Part shown: piece by piece, positions 21,549 to 29,540 of the stretch | Position numbering within the stretch: the stretch's first letter is position 1 | Layout of the letters: each line of letters starts with the position of its first letter | Origin: Curtobacterium sp. MCPF17_052 | Lineage (GTDB): Bacteria > Actinomycetota > Actinomycetes > Actinomycetales > Microbacteriaceae | Direction of reading: 5' to 3' | Assembly (NCBI RefSeq): GCF_003234085.1 | Contig: NZ_QKSD01000001.1 | Location: forward strand, 310,001-374,000 | Length of the DNA: 64,000 nt | Made by a program: the position numbers and the translations under genes | Notes under the pieces: model-generated | Seen by the model: only the letters and a program-made list of their open reading frames with translations | Database searches by the model: none | What the model was told of the DNA's origin: nothing

Positions 21549-22088
21549 ATGTCTCTGCACACCGCTGTCGCAACGATCCACACCAACAAGGGCGACATCC
21601 GCGTCAACCTGTTCGGCAACCACGCACCGAAGACCGTCCAGAACTTCGTCGGTCTCGCGACCGGCACCCAGGAGTGGACGCACCCCGGCACCGGCAAGGT
21701 GTCGACCGACAAGCTCTACGACGGTGTCGTCTTCCACCGCATCATCAAGGACTTCATGATCCAGGGCGGCGACCCGCTCGGCCAGGGCATCGGCGGCCCG
21801 GGCTACCGCTTCGACGACGAGATCTCCCCGGAGCTCACCTTCCAGAACCCCTACATCTTCGCCATGGCGAACGCCGGCCTCCAGGGTGGCCGTGGCACCA
21901 ACGGTTCGCAGTTCTTCATCACCACGGTGGCGACCCCCTGGCTGCAGGGCAAGCACACCATCTTCGGTGAGGTCGCCGACGACGAGTCCCGTGCCGTCGT
22001 GGACGCGATCGAGGGCGTCCCGACCGACGGTCGTGACAAGCCCGTCGAGGACGTCGTCATCCAGAGCATCGACGTCGAGGACGTCTGA
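21549..22088 (+). CDS. ppiA: Peptidyl-prolyl cis-trans isomerase, cyclophilin type
   Basis: 179 residues, full length for a cytoplasmic cyclophilin. Core motifs: VFHRIIKDFMIQGGDP (catalytic Arg), GPGYRFDDE, FAMANAG, GTNGSQFFITT and KHTIFGEV. No signal peptide, so it acts in the cytoplasm on proline bonds in folding proteins. It is followed after five bases by the rhomboid gene, an arrangement also seen in mycobacteria. Confidence 0.94.
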   Translation: MSLHTAVATIHTNKGDIRVNLFGNHAPKTVQNFVGLATGTQEWTHPGTGKVSTDKLYDGVVFHRIIKDFMIQGGDPLGQGIGGPGYRFDDEISPELTFQNPYIFAMANAGLQGGRGTNGSQFFITTVATPWLQGKHTIFGEVADDESRAVVDAIEGVPTDGRDKPVEDVVIQSIDVEDV

Positions 22089-22093
22089 ACCGA

Positions 22094-22945
22094 GTGACCG
22101 ACTCCACCTCGGCTTCGTCCAACACCTGTTACCGGCACCCGGACCGGCCGAGCTTCGTGCTCTGCCAACGCTGCGGGCGGACCATCTGCCCGGAGTGCCA
22201 GACGCCGGCAGCGGTCGGGGTGCACTGCCCCGAGTGCGTGCGTGAGCAGCGGGCGAAGTTCACCGAGAACCGTCGCGCGTCCGGTCCGAGCAGCCTGACG
22301 GTCGCTCGGCGCCGGTTCGCGATGCTCGACCAGAAGGCGACGGTCGTCCTGGTCGCCGTGTCGGTGGCCGTGTGGCTGCTCGACCAGGTGACCGGCGGGT
22401 TCCTGAGCCAGTGGCTGGCGTACAACTCGGCGCTGCTCCCGACGCAGCCGTGGCGCATCGTGACCGTGCTCTTCGTGCACTCGACGTTCCTGCACCTCGC
22501 CTTCAACATGTGGGCGCTGTTCATCTTCGGTCGGATGCTCGAGAACTTGCTCGGGACGTGGCGGTTCCTGGCGCTGTTCTGCATCGCCGGGGTCGGCGGC
22601 TCGGTGCTCGTCACCTTCCTGGCACCCGGCACCTGGGTCGTCGGGGCGTCCGGCGCGATCTTCGGGTTGTTCGCGGCGTTCTTCGTCCTGCAGCGCAGCC
22701 TCGGCAACAACGCGGTGTCGCTCCTGGTCGTGATCGGCCTGAACCTGGTGATCGGTTTCCTGCCCGGCACGAACATCTCGTGGCAGGCGCACGTCGGTGG
22801 CATCATCGCCGGCTTCGTCACCGGGTTCGTGTTCGCCCGGACGCGCAACGTCCGGCAGCGTGGCCTGCAGGTGACGCTGCTCGGACTGGAGGCCGTGGTC
22901 GCCATCGCGCTCTGCTTCGTCGGGTACGCGGTCACCACCGGCTGA
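22094..22945 (+). CDS. Rhomboid family intramembrane serine protease
   Basis: 283 residues from GTG at 22094. A Cys/His-rich B-box-like zinc segment comes first (CYRHPDRPSFVLCQRCGRTIC, CPEC repeated), then six membrane segments. The catalytic dyad is Ser186 in GASGAIFG and His233 in AHVGG. The HSTFLHLAFNMWALFIFG segment holds the His-Asn oxyanion residues. Rhomboids cut membrane helices of partner proteins; the substrate is unknown. Confidence 0.93.
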   Translation: MTDSTSASSNTCYRHPDRPSFVLCQRCGRTICPECQTPAAVGVHCPECVREQRAKFTENRRASGPSSLTVARRRFAMLDQKATVVLVAVSVAVWLLDQVTGGFLSQWLAYNSALLPTQPWRIVTVLFVHSTFLHLAFNMWALFIFGRMLENLLGTWRFLALFCIAGVGGSVLVTFLAPGTWVVGASGAIFGLFAAFFVLQRSLGNNAVSLLVVIGLNLVIGFLPGTNISWQAHVGGIIAGFVTGFVFARTRNVRQRGLQVTLLGLEAVVAIALCFVGYAVTTG

Positions 22946-22975
22946 CGCCTCAGCGCACGCCAGCCTGACGGCTTC

Positions 22976-23015
22976 GCAGAACGCCCCACCGATCGCTTTC
23001 GGTGGGGCGTTCTGC
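22976..23015. terminator. Terminator after the rhomboid gene
   Basis: GCAGAACGCCCCACCGA (22976-22992), loop TCGCTT, TCGGTGGGGCGTTCTGC (22999-23015): a perfect 17-bp stem, 31 bp after the stop. Confidence 0.85.
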
Positions 23016-23063
23016 GTTGGCGACAGACCCGTCGGTCGGACGGCGGAGGGAAGCGCGCATTAG

Positions 23064-23266
23064 TTCTCCACACCTGCCGCCGGAGTTCTCCACAGCTGGG
23101 GACAACATCGTGAGTTACACCGGTGTGATTATCCCCACTGTGGAGGAGCCTGTGGAAAACCAGCCGTCCGGGGTGGGGACAGTTGTGTGGAGAACCGCAC
23201 GATCTGTGGACAACGCGCCCTGGGCCTCCCGGCCGGCGTTGCAGGGCGCGTGCAGGTTGTGGAAAG
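23064..23266. promoter_or_regulatory. Second cluster of DnaA-box-like sites
   Basis: Within 203 bp there are TTCTCCACA (23064 and 23086), TGGGGACAA (23097), TTATCCCCA (23129), TGTGGAGGA (23139), TGTGGAAAA (23151), TGTGGAGAA (23186), TGTGGACAA (23205, a perfect inverse TTGTCCACA) and TGTGGAAAG (23258). The stretch is non-coding and lies between two terminators, so it is little transcribed. It may titrate or reload DnaA; see findings. Confidence 0.7.
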
Positions 23267-23270
23267 ACGA

Positions 23271-23308
23271 CGACGCCCGTCGCACCAGGAGCGGTGCGAC
23301 GGGCGTCG
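23271..23308. terminator. Terminator of crgA
   Basis: CGACGCCCGTCGCACC (23271-23286), loop AGGAGC, GGTGCGACGGGCGTCG (23293-23308): a perfect 16-bp stem 20 bp past the crgA stop. Confidence 0.85.
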
Positions 23309-23328
23309 AGGAAGTGGGGAGCAGGCGG

Positions 23329-23583
23329 TCAGCGCCACCGCGTCGTCATCAGGAAGCCGACGAACATGATGCCGAAGCCGATCAGGATGTTCCATGAGTT
23401 CAGCGACGGGACCGGCAGCGTGCCGCCGGAGACGTAGAAGACGATGACCCACGCGAGTCCGATCAGCATGAAGCCGAACATCACGGGCTTGAACCAGACG
23501 GGGTTCGGCTGGTCCCCCGCGGTGTCGACCGAGTCGGCTCGGGTCGTCCGGGCGGGCTTGGTGCGGTCCTTGTCCATGGCCAT
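23329..23583 (-). CDS. crgA: Cell division protein CrgA
   Basis: 84 residues (82 if the second ATG at 23577 is used). A charged N-terminus with Thr/Ser residues precedes two membrane segments, about 30-52 (FKPVMFGFMLIGLAWVIVFYV) and 62-80 (NSWNILIGFGIMFVGFLM), with the PNPVW motif typical of CrgA. It is an actinobacterial divisome protein that interacts with FtsZ and penicillin-binding proteins; in mycobacteria it is a substrate of PknA/PknB, genes found 2-5 kb away here. Confidence 0.93.
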   Translation of the reverse strand: MAMDKDRTKPARTTRADSVDTAGDQPNPVWFKPVMFGFMLIGLAWVIVFYVSGGTLPVPSLNSWNILIGFGIMFVGFLMTTRWR

Positions 23584-23666
23584 GGCCGGTATCCTACCGT
23601 CACCATGCGTGCGTTCCCGCCCCGTCGGACGGGACTCACATCACACACGAGTACGGTGGACGGCCC

Positions 23667-24305
23667 ATGACCAAGATCCTCGTCGTCGACAACTACGACA
23701 GCTTCGTGTACACCCTGAACGGCTACGTGCAGCAGCTCGGGGCGGACACCGACGTCGTCCGCAACGACGCGTTCCCGGTGGAGGAGATCGCCGACCGCAT
23801 CGCCGAGTACGACGGTGTGCTGCTGTCTCCCGGCCCGGGCACCCCGGCCGACGCCGGCGTCTCGATCCCGACCGTGCGGGCGGCCATCGCCGCTGACAAG
23901 CCCCTGCTGGGCGTCTGCCTCGGACACCAGGCGATCGCAGAGGCTCTCGGAGCCACGGTCACGCACGCCGACGAACTCATGCACGGCAAGACGTCACAGG
24001 TCGACCACGACGACAGTGTGCTCTTCGCCGGGGTCCCGCACCCCTTCACGGCGACGCGGTACCACTCGCTGGCGATCGTCGACGGCACGGTGCCCGACGA
24101 ACTGACGATCACGGCCCGGACCGCGGGCGGCGTCATCATGGGCGTCCAGCACCGCGGCGCGCCGGTCTACGGCGTGCAGTTCCACCCGGAGTCCGTCCTG
24201 ACCGAGGGCGGGTACCGGATGGTGGGCAACTGGCTCGAGACGGCCGGGCTCAGCGGCGCAGCCGAGCGCGCAGCCGGTCTCGGCCCGCTCATCTCCGGAC
24301 GCTGA
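23667..24305 (+). CDS. pabA: Glutamine amidotransferase, anthranilate / aminodeoxychorismate synthase component II
   Basis: 212 residues, class I amidotransferase. Oxyanion segment LLSPGPGTPADAG (52-64), nucleophile Cys84 in GVCLGHQ and catalytic His173/Glu175 in FHPES. It supplies ammonia from glutamine for anthranilate (tryptophan) or 4-amino-4-deoxychorismate (folate) synthesis. No component I gene is next to it, so TrpG and PabA cannot be told apart; the crgA-linked copy is often annotated as pabA/trpG. Divergent from crgA. Confidence 0.9.
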   Translation: MTKILVVDNYDSFVYTLNGYVQQLGADTDVVRNDAFPVEEIADRIAEYDGVLLSPGPGTPADAGVSIPTVRAAIAADKPLLGVCLGHQAIAEALGATVTHADELMHGKTSQVDHDDSVLFAGVPHPFTATRYHSLAIVDGTVPDELTITARTAGGVIMGVQHRGAPVYGVQFHPESVLTEGGYRMVGNWLETAGLSGAAERAAGLGPLISGR

Positions 24306-24330
24306 TCCCAGGATCCCCGGACTGACCTGA

Positions 24331-24359
24331 CGCAGGCGCAGGCGCAGGCGCAGGCGCAG
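24331..24359. repeat. Short hexamer tandem repeat
   Basis: GCAGGC repeated about 4.5 times between two convergent genes. No hairpin was seen in this gap. Confidence 0.8.
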
Positions 24360-24375
24360 AGGACACTGCCAGCCG

Positions 24376-26205
24376 TCAGCCGTCGTCGCCCTGGTTCAGG
24401 GTCGCGCCGCCGCCGGTCGTACCGCCGTTGTCCGCTCCTGGGTCGGAGGGGGCCGCCGGCTGTCGCGACGGCTGTCGCTGCGGCTGGGCGGTGCCGGCGC
24501 AGTAGGTCAGCGTGACGCTGCTGCCCTGGGCGACGTCGCTCGCGGGGACGCTCTGCTGGGTCACCGTGGTGCCCGTGCAGGCGTACGTCGGTGCCGGCTG
24601 CACGGTGAGCCCGAGGCCGGCGAGGGTCGAACGGGCGGTGTCGAACGGCTGCTGCGTGACGTCCGGCAGCTGGACCTTGCCGTTGGACACGACGAGGTTC
24701 ACGACCGAGCCCTTCGCCTGGGTGCCGCCCGACGCCGGGTCGCTGCTCAGGACCGTGCCCTCGGGAACCGTCGGCGAGTAGTCCGAGCTGACCGCTCCGA
24801 CCGAGAAGCCGGCGGACTCGAGGGCCTTCGTCGCAGCGTCCTGCGTCTGCGACTGGACGTCGGGGACCGCGATCTGCTCCGGCCCCGTCGAGACGACGAT
24901 GCGGATGTCCTGGTCCCGCGCCACCGAGGTACCGGAACCCGGGACCGTCCGGATGACGTCGTCCTCGTCCACGTCGTCGGACGGTTCGTCGTCGCGGACT
25001 GCCTTGAGACCCCGTCGTTCGAGTGTCGCCTGGGCCTCGTCGAAGGTCTGGCCCGAGACGCTCGGGACCTTGATCGACGAGCTCACCGGTGGCTTGCCCG
25101 GCTCGAGGTTCGCGACGAAGTAGGCCACCCCGGCGATGACGGCGATGGTCAGGACGATGCCGAGCCAGATCCAGGCGACCGGTGGACGGTTCTGGGTCCG
25201 CTGGGGACGGCGCTCCTGCGTGTCGTCGAGCTCGCGGAACGTGACGTCGGCAGTGGCGGCGGCGCGGGGGTTGACCCCGAACAGCAGTGCGGCGTCGTCC
25301 GCGGCGGCGGCCGCGAGCTTCTTCTTCGAGATCGGGACGTGGCCGGCGGCCGCCTGCTGCAGGTCCCGGCGGAACTCGGCGGCGTTCTGGAACCGGCGGG
25401 TGCGGTCCTTCACGAGGGCGTGCAGCGTGACGGCGTCGAGGGCCGGTGACACCGTCGACGTGAGGGTCGACGGTGCGACGGGCTGCTCGCTGACGTGCTG
25501 GTAGGCAACGGCGACGGGCGACGCGCCCCGGAAGGGCGGGTGCCCGGTGAGGAGCTCGAACAGCACGATGCCGGTCGAGTACAGGTCGGTGCGGGCGTCG
25601 ACGACCTCGCCGCGGGCCTGCTCCGGCGAGAAGTACGACGCGGTGCCGAGGATCGACGTGGTCTGCGCCACCGTGGCCGAGGTGTCGGTGATGGCGCGCG
25701 CGATGCCGAAGTCCATCACCTTGACCTGGCCCGAGTGGGTGATCATGACGTTGGCGGGCTTGATGTCGCGGTGCACGACGCCGGCGCGGTGGGAGAACTC
25801 GAGCGCGGTGAGGATGCCCTCGACGATGCGCGCGGCCTCTTCCTGCACGACCGGGCCCTCGGCGACGATCTCGCTCAGCGGGCGACCTTCGACGTACTCC
25901 ATGACGATGAAGGGGACCTGCACCTCGGCGCCGGAGTTCTCGCGCACGGTCTCTTCACCGGCGTCGTAGACCCGGACGATCGTCGGGTGCGCCATACGGG
26001 CTGCGGCCTGGGCCTCCTGCCGGAAGCGCGTGCGGAACGCCGGATCGTTGGCGAGGCTCGGCTTGAGCAGCTTCACGGCCACTCGCCGGCCCAGTCGCGT
26101 GTCGGTGCCGACGTGCACGGTGGCCATGCCGCCGCGTCCGATGACGTCACCGATCTCGTACCGGTTGGCGAGGAGCGTGATCCCCGCGGTCACACCTTCA
26201 GGCAC
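24376..26205 (-). CDS. pknB: Serine/threonine protein kinase with three PASTA domains (PknB type)
   Basis: 609 residues from a GTG at 26205 with GGAGGAG six bases ahead; an upstream ATG at 26286 lacks this. Kinase domain 15-285: glycine loop GRGGMATV (23-30), Lys45, HRDIKPAN (145-152), DFG (165-167). One membrane segment at about 344-366, then three extracellular PASTA repeats (about 378-585) and a Pro/Gln/Gly-rich tail. PASTA kinases sense muropeptides or lipid II and control wall growth and division. M. tuberculosis PknB has four PASTA repeats. A terminator separates it from the upstream kinase gene, so it probably has its own promoter. Confidence 0.93.
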   Translation of the reverse strand: MPEGVTAGITLLANRYEIGDVIGRGGMATVHVGTDTRLGRRVAVKLLKPSLANDPAFRTRFRQEAQAAARMAHPTIVRVYDAGEETVRENSGAEVQVPFIVMEYVEGRPLSEIVAEGPVVQEEAARIVEGILTALEFSHRAGVVHRDIKPANVMITHSGQVKVMDFGIARAITDTSATVAQTTSILGTASYFSPEQARGEVVDARTDLYSTGIVLFELLTGHPPFRGASPVAVAYQHVSEQPVAPSTLTSTVSPALDAVTLHALVKDRTRRFQNAAEFRRDLQQAAAGHVPISKKKLAAAAADDAALLFGVNPRAAATADVTFRELDDTQERRPQRTQNRPPVAWIWLGIVLTIAVIAGVAYFVANLEPGKPPVSSSIKVPSVSGQTFDEAQATLERRGLKAVRDDEPSDDVDEDDVIRTVPGSGTSVARDQDIRIVVSTGPEQIAVPDVQSQTQDAATKALESAGFSVGAVSSDYSPTVPEGTVLSSDPASGGTQAKGSVVNLVVSNGKVQLPDVTQQPFDTARSTLAGLGLTVQPAPTYACTGTTVTQQSVPASDVAQGSSVTLTYCAGTAQPQRQPSRQPAAPSDPGADNGGTTGGGATLNQGDDG

Positions 26206-26303
26206 GTACTCCTCCGAATGTCCGTCCGGGCAAGTGTACGGCAGGGGTCTCTGGGGGGAGGCTGGCTGACCGCGCTCCGCGGGCAACCGTTACCGGAACG
26301 TGG

Positions 26304-26336
26304 CAGGGCCCCGACACGTTCCGTGTCGGGGCCCTG
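26304..26336. terminator. Terminator between the two kinase genes
   Basis: CAGGGCCCCGACACG (26304-26318), loop TTC, CGTGTCGGGGCCCTG (26322-26336): a perfect 15-bp stem, 22 bp past the upstream kinase stop and 99 bp before the pknB start. Confidence 0.8.
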
Positions 26337-26358
26337 GGTGAGTGGTGCGTGTGGCGCG

Positions 26359-28089
26359 TCAGTCCTGCGGCGTCGCCGTCGAGGTCGGCGCGTCCGTGGG
26401 CTCCACCGGTGCGACCCACGTGGCCGTGGCCGGGTCGGAGCTGCTCGATGCGGCGAGGTTCCCGCACGTGACGGTGTACGACAGGGTGACGTCGTCGCCG
26501 GCCTGGTCCGCCTGGATGTCGACCGAGGTCTCCGAAGTGTCGCCGCTCGTGGCGCCGCTGGAGTCCTTGCCGCCGGAGACCGTCCACGAGTACTTCGAGA
26601 CGGTGTACCCGGTCGGGCAGGTGGCGGTCGACCAGCTGAACGTCACCGCTCCGGTGGCGGAGACCGCGCCGGCGCTCGGGGTGTTCGGCTTGTTGACCGA
26701 CGGCGGCGCGGTGAACTCGCGCAGGGTGATGAGCGCGCCGTCCGACAGGCTGCCGGTGGGGCTGATCGACTGCACGGTGTTCGCCTGCTCGGCGTTCTCG
26801 GCCGGGTCGCCGTCCTGCACCTGGACCGCGAAGCCCATGCTCTGCAGTTCGGTCTGGACCTGGTCCGTCGCCCGCCCGACGTAGTCGGCCGGGTTGATCG
26901 TCGTGCGGGTGTCGGACGGGGTGGCCGACGGTTCCTGGCTCGGCGTCTGCGACCTGGTCGGCCGCGGAGCGCTGCTCTGGGTCTGTGACGGCTTCGGGTC
27001 CGGGTCGCCGTTGGCGAAGACGAGCACACCGATCACGATCGCCGCGATGAGCACGACCGCGCCGACGAGCCACCAGATCCAGGCGCGGCTCTTCTTCTCT
27101 TCGGTGTCGTCCTCGGGGCCGGCGGGGCTGCGCGGCGCACCGCCACCGACGATCGGGGCGTTGGCCTGGGTGCCGATGAGGGCAGTGGCTGCGTCGTTGC
27201 CGGGGGGCGGGTTGAACGCCACCGTCCCGGCACCGCCGATCGCCGGTACCGCCACGGTCGCCGCGGCGACGTCTCCGCGACGGAGGGCCTGGGCAGCGCG
27301 GGCGAGGTTGGCCGCGGTCGCCGGTCGGTCGGCGGGCTTCTTCGCGATGCAGGACATCACGAGGGCCGCCACCGGCTCCGGGACGGTCCCCGGGAGCGCG
27401 GGCGGCTGGTCGTTGATGTGCGCCATCGCGATGGCGACCTGCGACTCGCCCGTGAAGGGCCGACGACCTGCCAGGCACTCGTACGCGACGATGCCGAGCG
27501 AGTACACGTCCGTGGATGGGGACGCCGGGTGGCCGCTCGCCTGTTCGGGCGAGAGGTACTGGACGGTGCCCATGACCTGGCCGGTCGCGGTGAGCGGCAC
27601 CTGGTCGGCGATGCGTGCGATCCCGAAGTCGGTGATCTTGACGCGGCCGTCCGGGGTGATGAGCAGGTTGCCCGGCTTGATGTCACGGTGGACCAGGCCG
27701 ACCGCGTGCGCTGCCTGCAGGGCGTTGGCGGTCTGGGCGACGATGTCGAGGACCTTGTCGACGGGCAGGGTGTGCTCGCGCTCGATCATCGTCGACAGTG
27801 CTTCGCCGGGGACGAGCTCCATCACGAGGTAGGCGCTGCCGTCTTCCTCGCCGTAGTCGAACACGTTGGCGATGCCCTCGTGGTTGACGAGTGCGGCGTG
27901 CCGGGCCTCGGCGCGGAAGCGCTCGAGGAACCCGGGGTCGCCGAGGTACTCGTCCTTGAGGATCTTCAGGGCGACGGTGCGCCCGATGACGAGGTCAGTC
28001 GCCTGCCACACCTCTCCCATGCCGCCGATGGCGACTCGGGAGGAGAGCTGGTACCGCCCACCGAAGGTGAGTCCGCTGGTGGGTCTCAT
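26359..28089 (-). CDS. pknA: Serine/threonine protein kinase with one PASTA-like domain (PknA position)
   Basis: 576 residues from ATG at 28089, four-base overlap with the pbpA stop. Glycine loop IGGMGEVW (21-28), Lys42, HRDIKPGN (134-141), DFG (154-156). A membrane segment lies near 345-368 (WIWWLVGAVVLIAAIVIGVLVF). Outside, a Ser/Thr/Pro linker leads to one PASTA-like unit (DYVGRATDQVQTELQSMGF) and then an Ig-like or fibronectin-like domain (about 485-565) ending TPQD. Mycobacterial PknA has no PASTA domain, so the external region is a lineage feature. The last gene of the fhaA-pknA operon. Confidence 0.93.
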   Translation of the reverse strand: MRPTSGLTFGGRYQLSSRVAIGGMGEVWQATDLVIGRTVALKILKDEYLGDPGFLERFRAEARHAALVNHEGIANVFDYGEEDGSAYLVMELVPGEALSTMIEREHTLPVDKVLDIVAQTANALQAAHAVGLVHRDIKPGNLLITPDGRVKITDFGIARIADQVPLTATGQVMGTVQYLSPEQASGHPASPSTDVYSLGIVAYECLAGRRPFTGESQVAIAMAHINDQPPALPGTVPEPVAALVMSCIAKKPADRPATAANLARAAQALRRGDVAAATVAVPAIGGAGTVAFNPPPGNDAATALIGTQANAPIVGGGAPRSPAGPEDDTEEKKSRAWIWWLVGAVVLIAAIVIGVLVFANGDPDPKPSQTQSSAPRPTRSQTPSQEPSATPSDTRTTINPADYVGRATDQVQTELQSMGFAVQVQDGDPAENAEQANTVQSISPTGSLSDGALITLREFTAPPSVNKPNTPSAGAVSATGAVTFSWSTATCPTGYTVSKYSWTVSGGKDSSGATSGDTSETSVDIQADQAGDDVTLSYTVTCGNLAASSSSDPATATWVAPVEPTDAPTSTATPQD

Positions 28090-29540
28090 TTGTTCAGCAC
28101 CGCCTCCATGACCTTCTTCGCGACGGGAGCCGCGACCGTGTTGCCGACTCCGGACTGCCCGAGCCCGCCGCCGTTCCCGACGACCACGGCGACCGCGACC
28201 TCGGGGTCCTTGGCCGGGGCGAAGCCCGTGAACCAGAGTGTGTAGGGATCGCCCGTGCCGCCCTCGGCCGTCCCGGTCTTGCCGGCGACGTCGACACCGT
28301 CGATCTTCGCATTCGTTCCGGTCCCCGCGTTGACGACGCTCTGCATCGCCTCGGTCAGGTCGGAAGCCGCGTCGGACGACAGCGGGGCGCTGAACTGCTT
28401 GGGCGAGAACGAGTCGACGGTCTTGAGGTCGCTCGTCTCGATCGACTCCACGAGCGACGGCTGCATGACACGGCCACCGTTCGCGATGCCGGCGGACACC
28501 ATCGCCATCTGCAGCGGGGTGACGCGGTCGCTGGCCTGTCCGAACGAGCTGAGCATGAGCTCGGCCGTCGACTCGGGCTCCGGGTACTGGCTCGGGGTCG
28601 CCGAGGTCGGGACGTCGATGACGCTGCCGAAGCCGTACTCGTCCGCGGTCTTCTTGATGGCCTGGTACCCGAGCTTCCGACCGAGTTCGGCGAAGGGGAT
28701 GTTGCACGAGTACTGGATCGCGACGCGGAGCTTCACCTCGTCGCCACCACCGCAGCTGCCGCCCTCGGCGTTGTTGATCCGTGAGCTGCTGCCCGGCAGG
28801 GTCAGGGTCGACGGGTTCGGGAGCGTCGAGTCGAGCGTGTAGTCCCCGCTCGCCAGAGCCGCGGAGGCGACCACGAGCTTGAACACCGATCCGGGTGTGT
28901 ACAGGTCGCCCGCGATGGCACGGTTCGCCAGCGGCTTCGACGCGTCGGACTCGAGCGCCTGGTAGCGCGCGATGACGTCCTTCGTGTCGTGCGACGTGAG
29001 GGTGTTCGGGTCGTAGCCCGGCTTGGACACCATCGCCAGGATCTTGCCGGTCTTCGGCTGGATCGCGACGACCGCACCCGTGTTCGCACCGAGGGCGTCG
29101 TACGCGGCCTGCTGCACGTCGGGGTCGATCGTCAGGTTGACGTTGTCGCCCTGGACGTCCTGGCCGGTGAGGATCGCGTTGAGGTTCTGGAAGAACGAGT
29201 CGTCGCTGTTGCCGGACAGCACGGCGTTCTCTGCGCTCTCGATGCCGGAGTTGCCCTGGCCGATCGTGAAGTGGCCGGTGACGGCCGAGTAGAGCTCGCC
29301 GTTGTTGTACTTGCGTTGGTACTGGTACTGGTCGTCGACCGCGGTGGACTCGGCGATCGGCTTCCCGTCGACGAGGATCGCGCCGCGCTTGGTCGAGTAA
29401 CTGTCCAGGATGGTTCGGGAGTTCCGGCTGTCGGCGCGGAGCGAATCCGCCGCGAAGAACTGGATGGAAGTCGTCGACACGAAGAGTGCGACGAACATGA
29501 GCACGACGACGGTCGAGACGCCGCGGAGTTGGCGGTTCAC
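28086..29540 (-). CDS. pbpA: Penicillin-binding protein, class B transpeptidase (PbpA)
   Basis: 484 residues. An N-terminal membrane anchor (about 8-27) is followed by a dimerisation domain and the transpeptidase domain with SVFK (218-221), SCN (278-280) and KTGT (421-424), so the catalytic site is complete. It cross-links peptidoglycan outside the membrane as partner of the upstream RodA/FtsW protein. Start and stop overlap both neighbours by four bases, showing tight coupling. Confidence 0.95.
   Translation of the reverse strand: MNRQLRGVSTVVVLMFVALFVSTTSIQFFAADSLRADSRNSRTILDSYSTKRGAILVDGKPIAESTAVDDQYQYQRKYNNGELYSAVTGHFTIGQGNSGIESAENAVLSGNSDDSFFQNLNAILTGQDVQGDNVNLTIDPDVQQAAYDALGANTGAVVAIQPKTGKILAMVSKPGYDPNTLTSHDTKDVIARYQALESDASKPLANRAIAGDLYTPGSVFKLVVASAALASGDYTLDSTLPNPSTLTLPGSSSRINNAEGGSCGGGDEVKLRVAIQYSCNIPFAELGRKLGYQAIKKTADEYGFGSVIDVPTSATPSQYPEPESTAELMLSSFGQASDRVTPLQMAMVSAGIANGGRVMQPSLVESIETSDLKTVDSFSPKQFSAPLSSDAASDLTEAMQSVVNAGTGTNAKIDGVDVAGKTGTAEGGTGDPYTLWFTGFAPAKDPEVAVAVVVGNGGGLGQSGVGNTVAAPVAKKVMEAVLNK

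Noticed and set aside
24331..24359. The GCAGGC repeat as a CRISPR or regulatory array
   Set aside because: Six-base units without spacers; simple slippage repeat.
26410..26425. Further CACGTG cores (also near 16910, 20600 and 32305) as parS sites
   Set aside because: The flanks do not fit TGTTnC/GnAACA.
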